Shown here piece after piece: positions 1 through 12,959 of a stretch of 64,000 bases of DNA (position 1 is its first letter; each line of letters starts with the position of its first letter). The notes under the pieces are model-generated. The model saw only the letters and a program-made list of their open reading frames with translations, was not told the DNA's origin and made no database searches. This DNA comes from Malus domestica (lineage: Eukaryota; Streptophyta; Magnoliopsida; Rosales; Rosaceae): contig NC_091672.1 of assembly GCF_042453785.1 (NCBI RefSeq), positions 14,216,501 through 14,280,500 of the forward strand. The letters run 5' to 3'. Both the position numbers and the translations under genes were made by a program.

Positions 1-3000
1 TGTCTTGGTTGAGAATTCTGACAAATGAAGATGGGGGTCTTTCAACCTTAACAGAGTTGCTCATCTTTGCACCTTGATGCGATGCCACAAAATCCATCGC
101 AACATTAGCTGACTTTGAGACGCAAGACCAGTTGCATGCTTGGAAGGAATTCCTTAACTCCGAATACGACTGAGAATAGAGAATGCCTCCCAGTTGCCAT
201 TTTCAATATTTCCTTTCATAGATGAAATCACCTCCTTAGAATCTGACTCCACTATTATTTTAAAGAAACCCCGCTAGTGGGTAAGAAGACACCCTTCAAG
301 GAACGCCAGGGCTTTAGGAACACACACATTTGGGGCCCAAATCTCCTTTCTTCTGACCGCAAAAAAAAATATGGCCCGCATGTTGACCAACCTTCTAACT
401 CGCATCAACGTTGATTTTCAATCTTTGAGGATATGGGTGACTAAGGGGTTTCATTGGATTGCTTCGATGCCCTGGGACCTAAACTGCAGACTTTTTCGAT
501 CATTGCATCCAAGAAAGATGAAGTATTAAATGAGATGACATGGATGGTTTGAAGGGGCAACGCTTGTTTGTTATTGAAAACCACTTTCCACCGAGCCTTC
601 CAAATGTAACTACACGTGAATGCAAGATGTATTAGGGTTTTCATCCTCTCCACATTACTTCCATGATCATCTTTCATCAGCTTTCCAAGGCAACATCAAA
701 GGTGGTAATAGAGCACTTGTCAACCTGATAACCCATCAAACCCCCCTCCCCAAAAAAAACCAAACATGGTCAACTCACAGGCTGAGAAGTAGAGTGTGTT
801 CACCAAACATGGTCATTTCAGATTGGGCATACGGGGGAACGAGCACACCGTCTTTTCTAAAAATCTAACTTTGTTGCATTCACCCTCTTTAAAGCCCTCC
901 ACATGAAGTTGTTTTTATTTAGGGGGAGCCTTCATTTTCCAAATGCATTTCCACACATAGGAGTCTATATGCAATGAAGAGGAAGGGTGTTGAATTTGCC
1001 GTCTTCTGACCTTATTATGTAGCCAATAATACTCAGACTTCATCGAATACTTTCTTTTTCTGCTAACATGCCAAATAAATCTATCCTCTCCCTTGAGATC
1101 TTCAATTGGAATATCCAAATTAGCATAATGGTCATCTGTCGACAGCATAATGGTTCATATCAAAGGTAACTTCAAAGGGATGGATAGGGGGCCCAGAGGC
1201 AATTGCTAGGATCCACATTTCCACTAGCAACTTGGTTTGATCACCACCCAAAATTTGCCAATAAGCACCATTAAGTAACAAGTCTATTCCATATAATAAG
1301 GTCGATCAAGCCCATGTGGCCCTCTCCTTCACTCTTAGCTACTCTCATAGACTCCCACTAACCAGTGGATTTTTTTTTCTTTTCTTTCTTTTTTCACCCC
1401 ACTCCAAAACCTTGTGATTGCTACATTAATATCTCTATAAAGATTATCAGGGAAGCGGAAAGTATTCATCGAATAGGTAGGAACAACTTGATCGAAAACC
1501 TTTATCAAAATTTTCTTACCCATTTGGGATAGAAATTTTTGCTTTCAACCTAAATCTTTGCCATTATTCGATCCTTAACATAAGCCAAAGCCTCCATTTT
1601 CGATGTTCCGCAAAGAATTATAATGCCAAAATATTTCCCAAGGTCCTCCACTTTTATCATGCCCAAGATCTCACACAGGTCAACTCGCACATTCTCCAGA
1701 GTATTGATGCCAAAGTAGACATAGGATTTTTGCAAACGAACTTCTTGACTAAACCCTTGACAATAGGTGTCGAGAAGACGAACTATATTATGCCAGTTGA
1801 TAGTGGAAGCTTTAAGGAAAACTAAAATATCTTTACAAAAAAGAATGTGATACAGAATTGGTCAATACATGCTATGTTCCATACCCTCCAGAAAACCAAT
1901 ATCAACAACTCTCTGGGTAAGCAGGGAAATAACTTCACTAACATCAAGAAATAAATAAGGCGAGATTGGGTAGCCTTGTCTCAGGCCTCTAGTGGGTTTA
2001 AACTTATTGCCCAGTTGATCAGTGATAAGGACAAAGAATTCTACCGTCATCACGTAACCTATCACCAATTAGATCTAACTTCTATCTAAACCCATTCTTT
2101 TCATCACACCCTCCGAAAAATCCCACTTGGTTCAATCGTAAGTCTTGTTCATGTCAATCTTGATTCTTAATTTGAATTTTTTCTTAACCTTACTAAGTTT
2201 TGAGAAACGGAAAGCCTTATGGTAATGAACATATTATCCTAGATTTATCTCCCTTCCACGAAGGTGTTCTAGCTTGGGGAGATGATATCATACAACTAGG
2301 GCTTTAGACGATTCGCTAGGATCTTGGATAAGATTTTATAAGAGTAATTGTAGAGACTAATAGGCTAGAATTGACCCACAATTTTGAGATTTGAAGAGTT
2401 GGGAATCAATACAGTATGGGTGGAATTAAGGTGCTTGGGGCTTGTCCCCCTACTCGAGAAATCCTGAACTAGGCCATTGATCTCTTCCGAGATAATATCC
2501 AAAAAGGAATGGGGAAAAACTCTTTCAAAACCACAAGGCCTAGAGCCTTTAAACACCCTACTTGGAACAAATCACACCTGATCTCTTCATTACTAATTGG
2601 CTTTGTAAAACCGTGGTTCACATTCTCGGATATTATTGGGATAACATAGTTAAGGATAGCCCCCAATCTTGCTAACCATCGGACATGAACAAGTTGATGA
2701 AATGCTCCTCCACTGTCTGCAATGTAACATTCGCCTCTTTTATCCATACCGCTTGAAAGTGGTGGTCTGGTGAAAGAACTTTGAGTTAGAATCCCCAGCC
2801 TGCATCCATTTGATTCGAGACCTAGCTAAAACTTTTTTTCTCTTTCTTTCAATTTGTTAATACACTCTATCAAGGCCTTAATATGCTCACCATGTTCCTC
2901 CCAATCATCTTGGAGACAACCCAAATAATGCATTAGATGATCAATTTCCTCCCTTCATTGGTTAAATTTTCTTCTGCTCCTTTTCATCAAATTTTCTCTA

Positions 3001-3500
3001 GAATAGTTTAATTCTCGTTGCCACTTCTCCAACCATCCACACCTACTTTAAATACTCCAGCTCTTTTCAACAATCTCCCTACATCCTTCTTCCGCCAGCC
3101 AAAAAGCTTCAAATCTAAACAGCTTCTTCCCTCTAAAAGCTCTTGGTTCATTATTGACAAATAACAGACAGTGGTTGGAACCCCTCACTGCACCATGAAT
3201 GACAGAAGTATTTGGCCAACACTCTTGCCACATTTCGTTTAGTAGGCCTCTATCAAAGCACTTATCAACCGGACTATTATCCCGAGTACCTCGCCACGTA
3301 AATCTCGGCCCACTAAAACCTAGACCAACTAACTCCATTATTTTCATTAATTCTTGCCAAAACTGAGGACAAATGTTCGATTCCTCACTACCACTATCTT
3401 CTCGCAATCCCATAAAAACTCATTCCAGTTTCCCTTACAAAATTATGGTGAACTAATCGGCTCCAAGACCTCTATGAGCCATCATTAAAAATCCCCTTTT
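1..3500 (-). pseudogene. LINE ORF2 remnant (endonuclease, RT, zf-RVT, RNase H)
   Basis: Pieces in minus-strand order: endonuclease C-terminal part at 3048-3413 (GFSGPRFTWRG, then a GSNHC motif where GSDH is usual); RT thumb and finger pieces at 2365-2747; RT core at 1862-2068 (GLRQGYPISPYLF); the catalytic FADD box replaced by FCKD at about 1800-1840; connector at 1335-1735 (LCEILGM, GKYFG, GKKILIK); zf-RVT at 915-1148; RNase H-like end at 1-680, finishing with PPSSFVRILNQD. Catalytic residues are lost in both the endonuclease and the RT, so this copy cannot move itself. Confidence 0.85.
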
Positions 3501-4299
3501 TGGCTTTATAAGGGTTACCATACATTCATGATGCTTGGATCCAATCACTATTACTTCCAACTCGCACATTTGTATGAATTATATTTATTTTTTTGTGAAA
3601 ACTAATATCATTACCTCAATTGGGTCGTTCCAACAGAGACTTAATCCACCAGTCGCACCAATATGAGGCACCTTAAAACCATAGTTATAATCCATTCGTC
3701 ATCTTACACCTTCGATTTTATGGCTTTTCATTTTTGTTTCTGGGAGAAAACCACAGAGGTTCTATGTTGTCTTATGAGCCTGTGGAGCCGTGTGTGACCC
3801 AAAACCATTCCATAGTAAGTATATCATATCTTGCGATTGTTTCAGGCCAGCTGTTACTATCCTGGGTTTCCCTACCCGCACTTCTTGCCTGTAGAGCAGC
3901 TCTTTCTGCGTTCACAATTTCTCTCAAGATAGGCCATTATATCTTCACCTTGTGTGACCGGTACCTTTTGTAGGTCATCTTCAGCAAATAAACTCCACTC
4001 AACTTCTAAGCATCGCTCCCTCAACCTCTTGAGGAACTACCCTCACCCTTCTTCGCTTTCTTCTAGCGTGATTAATAGCTACCTTTCTCCTTTTTATCTG
4101 ATTTATGTTTCAATCCAACGCCCAAGAAAGTGCAAGGCTTAGCTTTCTAGTATCGCACTTTCCACAACGAGGTGGTGCATACTAAGTGATGTAAGCCTTT
4201 TATGATGACTTGGAAAGATCATTATTGTCACTCATGTTGTTGGTACCTACAAAAACAATTCAAGGAGAAATTTTTTTCATATTTTGAGCCACTACTTGC

Positions 4300-5000
4300 C
4301 TCTTCACTCTTCTGGTAGGCCCCCCACTACAACTATTGTTCCCTATACGATCATCCGATCATGTGTTACCCCCATTCCTCTGAGACTCTACTCTGTGGTA
4401 CTTCCTTACCGCCCTAGCATGCTGGCATTCACCTTGGTTTGTCACTGCGGATTTTCTTGCATATCTCAAACTTTTTTCGTCCTGGTCCACTCTCCATAAC
4501 CTATTGTACCTCCACGATTAGGCCAAGCAATCCGAGTTCATGTAGCCGATCCTCTCACACCGATAACAAAAGTCTTGGAGACGTTCATACCGAAATTTCA
4601 ATCCAAGAATCAATATTCCCCGATAGTAGAAGCCAACATCCAGTGACGAAGGTATTTTTTTTGTATCAACCAAGATCCTGACCCTTAGGAATCTCTGAGC
4701 TTAAGTCATATCTTCAAACTCCACAAACTTGCCTAGTTCCCTTGCCTTTATGTTCAGATTTAAGGGAACACCCTTTATTTGGTCCCATAAAGGGATCATG
4801 TTTAGCTTCACTTCCTCCAAAGCTATGTCATTGGGTCATCTTTTCACTAAAAAGTTATGGCTCATGACTGCCCAAGAATCTTGTTCTCCATCTCTTCATC
4901 CCTGATAATAATGACGAAGTTGTTATCCTAGACCTAGTTGATTTCAACTTCCTCTGTTATCTAAGTAGTTCTTCTAGAAAGTTCTTCTAGATAGTTAGTG
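4300..5000 (-). pseudogene. LINE ORF1 remnant (DUF4283 plus zinc knuckle)
   Basis: The minus strand encodes an IPLWDQIKGVPLNL segment typical of the DUF4283 domain of plant LINE ORF1 proteins, then RFLRVR, then KFRYERLQDFCYRCERIGY at about 4524-4590. The last stretch is the CCHC knuckle that follows DUF4283, but the conserved His is Tyr here (codon TAC where CAC is expected). In the family this protein binds the LINE RNA. Stops interrupt the frame, so it is not functional. The C-terminal part toward 3700 is not recognisable. Confidence 0.75.
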
Positions 5001-5170
5001 TGGCCCTCAAATTGTCTGTTTGTATCCACTCTGACACCTTACTTTCTCCAGGTGGTGGAGACTCTTGAAGCCTTATAAGATACGAACCCAAAGAATAGAT
5101 ATTGCATAAACGCCAAGTTTGCGTTGTAAACAGAGTGGAGAGTAGTTTGATTGACTTAAAATTGGGAGTA

Positions 5171-5649
5171 AAGATAGACAATTAATGAAAATATGGTGGT
5201 GGATGGTAACTCTTTCTGAATAAGCAACATCTCATGTAGTTAAGGATGTCTTATCTCATTACTCCCACCATAAATGGCTTGAGAAACAGAAGACAAACAA
5301 TCTCGTGAGGAAGAAACTAAGTGGAACAAGGAATAAACTTAGTTGGTCTGAGGGTTTATGGGTATTAACTAGGCAAGTGGAATGAGTGAAACAAGTAGGA
5401 AATAGGAATGGAAATAGACTCTCATGACAAAGATAAGTACTCTCAAATAGTGAGAAATTACATTGTTTTGATCTCTAAGCATTCGATAGTGAAAACTACA
5501 TGCAAAATGAAAAGAAAATGACGATTTCGGGTGTCTAGATTAATTTCAATGGAATAAGATTTTGATTAATTATGTCAAGGCATATGCATTACAATAAGAA
5601 GATGAGATACAACGATTTTGAAAATCAAATTAACATGGGAATGTTGTTA
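5171..5649. other. Unassigned sequence between LINE and solo LTR A
   Basis: No coding signal or repeat I recognise. It could be the LINE 5' untranslated region or the host sequence into which element A inserted. The ATGGA immediately left of element A (5650-5654) is one copy of its target-site duplication. Confidence 0.3.
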
Positions 5650-6187
5650 ATGGATGACACACCCTAACCCGGAATGTCCACTAAGACTCCGAATCGAGCT
5701 GTGCTGGCCGACACCTGGAAGACGACGAAGCCATAAAGTATAGTGATGTGAAAAATATGAATAAATTTAAACCTAATAATGTCTAAAGACAAGAATGCAC
5801 TGTGAGTGGGAATGAACCCATTTCACACGCGACGTCAGAGTATAAGTAAAGTACAGTAGTGTGGGTAAGGATCATACCATCAAAGGTCGCCACCTAAACT
5901 GAGATTCACCAAGAATCCTTGTCGATACAAACTTTTAGTAGCTAAAATCTGGAGGGGAGAAAAACAAAAAATGTGAGTGGGCAAAAACAAAGCTTTTTGA
6001 AATCATTTCTCTTTCCAAAAATAATAACCCCTCGCCGTAAAACCTGTATAATTTCCCAGAAAATAATAATACATACGTATTTAGAAGTCATGCTCGAGAG
6101 TAATGAAAACCAAGTATATGCCATGTCAAGTATCTCAGCAATGAAATAAGTAATCTAGGTGAAATAAATCAATATAAATGAAATGAC

Positions 6188-6393
6188 AGCCGGAGTCACC
6201 TAACGTGACCTGTACGACTAAACCTATAGCTCAATATGCTTGCACACGAGTCGGAACCACCTATTGTGGTCTGTACGACAGGGCTGGGTGTAAATAAGTA
6301 CGCTCAAGTGGTACGATCACGTGAAGGCTGTGCGAATAATCGCTGGTCACCTATGAGTTGAAACCATCTAATGTGGTCTGTACGACAAGGCTG
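6188..6393. repeat. Hairpin units in element A
   Basis: Three imperfect inverted repeats share one layout: an outer 4-bp stem, an inner 5-bp stem, a 5-nt loop and a CTGTA spacer. At 6250-6279 the outer stem is GTCG/CGAC and the inner stem is ACCAC/GTGGT. At 6189-6219 the inner stem is GTCAC/GTGAC. At 6357-6386 the unit is GTTG/CGAC with ACCAT/GTGGT, which pairs through G-T wobbles. See the finding on compensatory changes. Confidence 0.75.
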
Positions 6394-7904
6394 TGCACCA
6401 AACTTGGATCCAAGATGAGCGTGCGGTGCGGGAGGTGAACATCACGTGAAGGATTGTGCCCTGGCCACGGAGGGGAGCACTAGCACCGGGGTGCAGGATA
6501 ATGAGCTCTACATGCCTCTACATATAACCATAACCAACACAACCACTAACATCATACAGTACTCACCTGAAACTTACCTGGCCACCGCAGCGTCATACAA
6601 TAGTTTGCATACACATACCAATGCATATAATAAAATGAAATGCAAGTATGACATGGCATTTAAAATAATTCTCTCGTTTCAAAACAGTTTCTGGGAAAAT
6701 GTAAAGCATATATACGTGTGTGTGTATAGAAAATCAAAAGCCCACTTACCTAGAGTTCGCGCTACAACTTCCTAGCACAACATCGAGGTGTCACGAACGA
6801 TCGGCGCCTAGAACAATTATCTAACCACATCTCAGAATCCTTATCGATAGAACATGTAACTTACATAAAATAGATCCCCCAAGGACATTCTACAATGATT
6901 TGTAACCCATTGACCAAAACTCAACCGTCGATCTTTGATCGACGGTAGGGTCCACCACCCTACGTAACTCAATCCAGAAAATCGGTACCTCGGATTTCTA
7001 ATCTGTAACTTCCAAATATCCACATTATACTTCTAAAAAACATCATACTAAAGTTTCATTACGATCCAACAGTTGGATCTTCGTCAATTGCCAAAACCAA
7101 ATGGCGGTCAACGTTTCATTTTATGAACTTACAAATCCAATTTCGGAAGATCCGTCGTCGGATTCCTGATCTGTAAGTTCCTATGATCCTCAAATATTAT
7201 GTAATATAACATATTAAAGTTTGGTGACGATCAAACTGTCAGATTGTTGATTCATATTTTTACCAAGTAACCTATCGTAATAATTTAGGTTCAAAAGATC
7301 AACCTACGTCATACGAATATCAAAACTAAATTCAAGACATCTAATTTAGCCTAAAAATAGCATCAACGACTCTCTGGCCACGTGACACACCCCGACCCGA
7401 AATGTCCACTAGGACTCCGAATCGAGCTGTGCTGGCCGACACCTGGAAGGTGACGAAGCCATAAAGTGTGATGACGTGGAAAATTGTGAATAAATTTAAA
7501 CCTAAGAGTGCCTAAATACCAGAGTGCACCGGTGAGTGGGAATGAACCCACTTCACACGTGACATTAGAGCATAAGCAAGTACAGAAGAGTGAATTAAAA
7601 ATTGTACCCTCGAAATAATCTCCAATACTAAGAATCACCACGAATCTTCGACGATATGGAAGCTCAGCTAATAAAACCTGGAGGGCGAAGACAAGACAAA
7701 GGTGAGTGGCCCTGCAAATATAATTTTACTAGAAACCATATAAAATATTATAACCCATCGCTAAAACACCAGTATAATTTCCAGAAAAATATCATAATTA
7801 TACCACCAGACAACATCTCATCGGCAATATCAAATAATCATGTGGTTAATAACTCATACTAGTATGCAAGTCGGAGCACCTATGATGACATGTACAACTT
7901 ACCC

Positions 7905-8705
7905 ATATCTCATCACATATACTAGTTCATCACATTTTTCATCACTTAGGATAGCTTATCGTATTTTCATCACATATGCTAGCTTATCACATATTGATCA
8001 CATATGTTAGCTCATCACATATTTACCACATATGCTAGCTCATCACATATTCATCACTTATTCTAGCTTATCACATATTTATTACATATGCTAGCTCGTC
8101 ACATATTCATCACATATGCTAGCTCATAACATATTCATCACATATGCTAGCTTATCACATATTCATCACATATGCTAGCTCGTCACATATTCATCACATA
8201 TGCTAGCTCATAACATATTCATTACATATGCTAGCTTATCACATATTCATCACATATGCTAGCTCGTCACATATTCATCACATATGCTAGCTCATAACAT
8301 ATTCATTACATATGCTAGCTTATCACATATTCATCACATATGCTAGCTCGTCACATATTCACCACATATGCTAGCTCATCACATATTCATCACATATGCT
8401 AGCTTATCACATATTCATCACATATGCTAGCCTATCACATATTCATCACATATGCTAGCCTATCACATATTCATCACATATGCTAGCTTATCACATATGC
8501 TAGCCTATCACATATTCATCACATATGCTAGCTCGTCACATATTCATCACATATGCTAGCTCATAACATATTCATTACATGCTTATCACATATTCATCAC
8601 ATATGCTAGTTTATCACATATTCATCACATATGCTAGCTCGTCACATATTCACCACATATGCTAGCTCATCACATATTCATCACATATGCTAGCTCGTAA
8701 GTCGG
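7905..8705. repeat. 28-bp minisatellite inside element B
   Basis: About 28 tandem copies of a 28-bp unit built from CATCACATATGCTAGC and a second TYATCACATAT half. Each unit carries the palindromes CATATG and GCTAGC. Copies vary mainly at Y positions (tcatc, tcgtc, tcata, ttatc), and some are shortened near 8485 and 8578. There are no unique spacers, so this is not CRISPR-like. The array lies between two hairpin units of the LTR and explains most of the extra length of B. Confidence 0.9.
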
Positions 8706-8832
8706 AGTCACCTTTAGTGACCTGTACGACTGAATCAATATCTCATCAATATGCTAGCTAGTCAATATCTCATCATCCATATCTCATCAATATACTAGCC
8801 GAAGTCACCTCACGTGACCTGTACGGCTGAGT
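8700..8832. repeat. Hairpin units in element B
   Basis: Two well-formed units follow the minisatellite. At 8701-8730 the outer stem is GTCG/CGAC and the inner stem GTCAC/GTGAC. At 8799-8827 the outer stem is GCCG/CGGC with the same inner stem, so the second outer base pair changed T-A to C-G on both sides. A decayed unit lies at 7869-7898. Confidence 0.75.
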
Positions 8833-9045
8833 CAATATCTCATCAACATGCTAGCCAATCAATATCTCATCAACATACTCACTACCATCACTATCATTAA
8901 CATGTACTCATTTGAAGCTTACCTGGGCGTACGCGGCATCATTTAGCACTCCGAAGCATTCACAATAATTAGGTTCAAGTAATACACATATGAATATGTC
9001 ATGATGCAATCTAAAACTCAACTATAACATAGTATTCCTAAAAAA

Positions 9046-9071
9046 AATATATATATATATATATATATATA
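9046..9071. repeat. (AT)n microsatellite
   Basis: An uninterrupted TA dinucleotide run of about 13 units after an A-tract, within element B. Confidence 0.9.
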
Positions 9072-11284
9072 ATATGTCATAAAATGCATAATCCATAACG
9101 CCCTACTCCCGAACTACTTATTTTTGAAGATAATTATCAATGATAAGCCCAATTAGATACTAGTTTAATTAACTATCATTACTTACATTTCCTGACTTCA
9201 ATTTCCTGATTCTTCATACATTAATTTATGACCAATAATTAACCACCAAATCATAAGGTTAAATCTTATATTTTCCACCAATGTCCCTCACATTACTCAA
9301 TTCCCTAAACAAGGCTATTGTCTCCGTTATTTAGTCTCATTTATTATGTGGCTGCATCTAACGTCTCGTTACACTGCCTACGTACCCTAATTAGGGATCA
9401 AGCCATTCGTAGTTCACAATAATTAATTGTGGGTAACATGCATAATTCACTTTAGAAGCGTTTAAGGAACTATCAATTATATACCTATGATAAAAGGAAA
9501 AGACCCACTCACTTGGAGTCCACGCTATGATTCTCTAGCATGTGCATCGAGGTGTCTCGAATGATTAGCGCCAGCTTGGAGTTCAAATGGTGGCCGGAGG
9601 TGGCCGAAAAATGGTCTGAAATACGGCTGTACGCGGGACAACTGGTAACTCACTGGAATTTCTGGGCAACCTTACACGATGGCTATCTTGCCGTGATTTG
9701 GCCGGAAAACGCCTCGAAAGTGGTGGAGGTTGCCGGAAACTGGGCAAACTTTAAATCGTTATAACTTTCTCATTTCTCCACCAAATCACACGATCCAAAC
9801 ATGAAAATTCATCTACACAACATAAGGAATCAATTTATACCTGTGGCCAAGTCCAATTTATCCAAGAAAGGCTCCAATTTCACTTAAACCCGCCGAAACC
9901 CTAGAAAAGGGTGTGCTTTAATTCGACTTCTAATTGAACTCCGACGCCTCCAACACTACTTGGGCTTTGTTCCTTGGGTTGAGGGAAGTCTTTTAGTGGT
10001 GGTCATGGATGGTGAAACTTGCTGGAGCCACCGGGAAGAGGGATAAAGCCGCCCGAACACTCGTGGGTTTGTGGCGTCGAACAGGAAAAATGGGAAATAA
10101 ATTGGGAAATCTAACACTACCAGGATGTAAGGCTCATCAAGGGCTTTCCATGGACACCAAGATCACCCAAAACGGAGTTTGTATAAATGAGATATGGCCA
10201 GGTTAAAAATGGTGGTTCGCGAGTTAAAAATGAACCATTTCGGGTCCCTCATTTCCCATCCTTCTCCTCCTCCTGATTGGGCAGCTCCTAACCTTTTAAA
10301 AAAATATGATTGGTGGCCACTCCCACAAGGTGGGAGTTCTAATAATTTAAATTAAACTTTAACTAACCAATTTCAAACATCTGTAACTATACCATTATAA
10401 TCCGGACTTGCAAACGGCTTTCGCCTATGCGTTCGAACCAACGAGAACTATACAAATACGCCAAAAGAATAAGTCATACGTTCCTCTAGACGATGGTCAA
10501 CAGAAATCAAAGTCCTCGCCTCCAGGGTATTTTCGTCAATTCACGCTTTTAAAATTTATAAAATTGTAAAATTTGGGACGGGTTGTCACACCACGCGCCA
10601 CCTCACGCTTTGCCGTGGGTGGTAGTCGGCCGCCCCGACTAGCCGGAAAATTTCAACTATTTTTAAAAGTTACCAAAATTTACAGGAATAAAGATCTCAA
10701 TGAGTAAGTTTTATACCTGTGGCCAAGTCTAATTTGGCTGGGAAACACCTTAATCATCCTCAATCCGCTGGAAACCTAAAAATTAGGTGTTCTTTTATTC
10801 AACTCCAAAACAACTCTGACGCTCCAACCAATGCATGGGTTTTGTTCCAGGCCTCAAGGGAAGTGGTGGTGGCTGACTGAGGTACCTTCGGATTTGGTGG
10901 ATCGCCACCCCGAAGCTGTCGCACCCACCAGTGCAAAACCACTTAATTCCAAACTCAATCCTCTCAAATTTGAAGTGGAAATGGTAGAGGAGGAGTATAA
11001 TTGATGATTGGGAATGATGAATCTGCCCATGTCGTCGGAAACATGGTGAAATTAACTGAAGAACCCACCGGTTGCAACCTGGGTCGCGGGTCAAAAGGGA
11101 ACCTTGCCGGTTCCTCGAAGGGTATTTTCAAAATTTCACATTTTAAAATTATAAAAACCGTAGGTTTTGGGGACGGGTCGTTACAATGGATTTTAGGACA
11201 AACTTAATTACTAATTTTTATAATTTCTGTTTATTTTTCTTTTTCTTTAATAAGGGCTTAAAGTCCGTTATTGTTAGGATTTTA

Positions 11285-12289
11285 GGCCATCTCCAACCAA
11301 AGGGTCCAGATGGCCAGAGGGCCGAAAATAACCCGAAAACCGTCTCTAACCGAGGGCTAGGCCAAAGGGCTATGGAATCTGAGAGGGCCCCACGGAATCG
11401 GAAAGGGCCAAAGGGCTAGAGGGCTGGCCATAATTTTTTTAAATGTGTCGGATTTCCTGTCGGTTATAACCTACAGGAATACATTCTATTACTTAATACA
11501 AATGTATTACTGTTAACCGAAAGTAATACATTTATACTAAATAATACAAATGTATTCTTGTTGGTTATAATCGACAGGAATTCTTAAGAAAAAATTCAAA
11601 TGCAACGGCTAGTTGACTAGCCGTTGCTTTTGAATTTTTTTTTTGTACAGTTTTATTATTATTATTTATTTACAAAATTTTTCATATAACTTCTGTTTTT
11701 TCCTATAACTTTTATTTAACAAAATTTGTTTCATATTTTTTTAAAATTCCATTTTTTCCTATAACTTCTATTTCACAAAATTTGTTTCATTTTATTTTAA
11801 ATTCTTTTTTTTCCTATAACTTCTATTTCACAAAATTTGTTACATTTTATTTTAAATTCTTTTTTTTTTCGTATAACTTCTATTTCACAAAATTTGTTTC
11901 ATATTTTTTTTTAAATTATATTTTTTTCCTATAACTTCCTAAGCCATTATACAACATTAAATTAAATTAAGTAACATGAAACAACATTAAACAATATGAA
12001 ACAACATTAAATAACATTAACCAACATACAAACTATAACTTCCTTAGCCGTTGGATTTGAATTTAAGTTGTAGTTTTTAAATAATAAATTATGTTTGGCC
12101 TTATAGCCCTTTGGCCCTAGGTTGGAGACAGTTTTTTGTGACGGGGCTAAAACGAGCCCTCTACCCTCGGTTGGAGACGGAGGCAAATATGGCCATGTAC
12201 TGTTCACTAAAATATTAATATCTTGGAGGATCTTGGAGGGCCAAAGGGCTAAAACGAGCCATCTGGCCAGCCATCGGTTGGAGATGGCC
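11285..12289. mobile_element. Tourist-like (PIF/Harbinger) non-autonomous element, 1005 bp
   Basis: Terminal inverted repeats begin GGCCATCTCCAACC at both ends and are flanked by TTA at 11282-11284 and 12290-12292, the TSD expected for PIF/Harbinger elements. The subterminal regions share GGCCAGATGG-type and CTTTGGCC-type motifs in inverted order. The interior is non-coding and AT-rich and contains a short tandem array. The family is supported by termini and TSD only. Confidence 0.8.
11690..11945. repeat. Tandem repeat of about 56-58 bp inside the Tourist-like element
   Basis: About five degenerate copies, each containing CCTATAACTT followed by CACAAAATTTGTT, spaced 55-58 bp apart. Confidence 0.7.
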
Positions 12290-12292
12290 TTA

Positions 12293-12959
12293 GTAGGCTT
12301 TCCTTGCCTTGCGGTTTTAAAAGGAGGATTATTTCTTCTACTTAATTTAATTTTTAGTTTAATTCAAATTTTTTATATTTTCCGTTAAAGCTTCTCAATT
12401 AAAACTAGTTTCAATTTAGTTAGTGAGACTTTTAAAATCATTTCATCTTTGTGGGACGGACGATATTTGTGCTTATTTGCTATGCTATAATTTGATTTTT
12501 ATTCTTGCGAGTACAAAAATTTGATACTTAATGAGACTAATTTTGGTTTAATTTTCGCAACAAAGGAGGGAGGAGTTTGTTTCGTTTTTAGGATGACACT
12601 AATCTGTGTAATCAATTTCACGAATGATATTGATTAATTAATCACTGCAGGGACTAAAATAATAACGATAATGCTAGAAAACCTAAATTTGTGGACCAAA
12701 TTTTATAAGGGAGACTTTGAATGCAGTCCTTAGCTATGAATATTCTTTGATTGAAACCTTGTTGGTTTTTAATTGTTGATCGAGGTCCCTGAAATTAATG
12801 CGATCATTTATTTCTATGTACGTTACTATATTTTTTAAATTAAAAATTAGAAATTTTAGTTGTTTACATAAATGAGATTTTAAATAAAAAAACCATAATT
12901 TGTGGGATTAGAAATATTAAAATATAAATATACTATTGTGTGTGTGTGTGTGTGTATAT
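12293..12959. other. AT-rich spacer with (GT)n run
   Basis: No gene signal was seen. A (TG)n microsatellite at about 12936-12955 ends directly at the insertion site of element C. Confidence 0.5.

Larger units (their letters stand above)
1..5170 (-). mobile_element. Decayed L1-like LINE retrotransposon
   Basis: Read on the minus strand this interval gives, in order, an ORF1-type nucleic-acid-binding protein, an endonuclease, a reverse transcriptase, a zinc-binding RT-associated domain and an RNase H-like tail, which is the order of plant L1-type LINEs. All parts are broken by stops and frameshifts. The RNase H end runs into position 1, so the 3' end and poly(A) lie just outside the window. 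The 5' limit near 5170 is approximate. No target-site duplication can be checked because one end is missing. Confidence 0.85.
7383..10590 (-). mobile_element. Solo LTR-like element B nested in A
   Basis: Ends match element A (plus-strand left end TGACACACCCCGACCC, right end GGGACGGGTTGTCACA). It is flanked by the perfect 5-bp TSD CCACG at 7378-7382 and 10591-10595. Length is 3208 bp, about 890 bp longer than A or C, and nearly all the excess is the 28-bp tandem array at 7905-8705. It inserted into A and so is younger than A. It has no coding potential. Weak open frames at 9540-9764 and 10009-10206 have no recognisable product. Confidence 0.8.
5655..11185 (-). mobile_element. Solo LTR-like element A (interrupted by element B)
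   Basis: On the minus strand it begins TGTAACGACCCGTCCC and ends in GGGTTAGGGTGTGTCA, i.e. TG...CA ends. It is flanked by the perfect 5-bp duplication ATGGA (5650-5654 and 11186-11190). Removing the nested element B and its duplicated CCACG leaves about 2318 bp, close to the 2325 bp of element C. A 5-bp TSD with TG...CA ends fits an LTR retrotransposon, and one copy with no internal domain fits a solo LTR left by recombination. It has no coding capacity. The hairpin units at 6188-6393 are described separately. Confidence 0.75.

Noticed and set aside
7905..8705. CRISPR-like array
   Set aside because: Repeats are contiguous with no unique spacers, in a plant nuclear context. It is a minisatellite.
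9540..10206. Small genes inside element B
   Set aside because: Open frames at 9540-9764 and 10009-10206 have no recognisable product and lie in LTR sequence.
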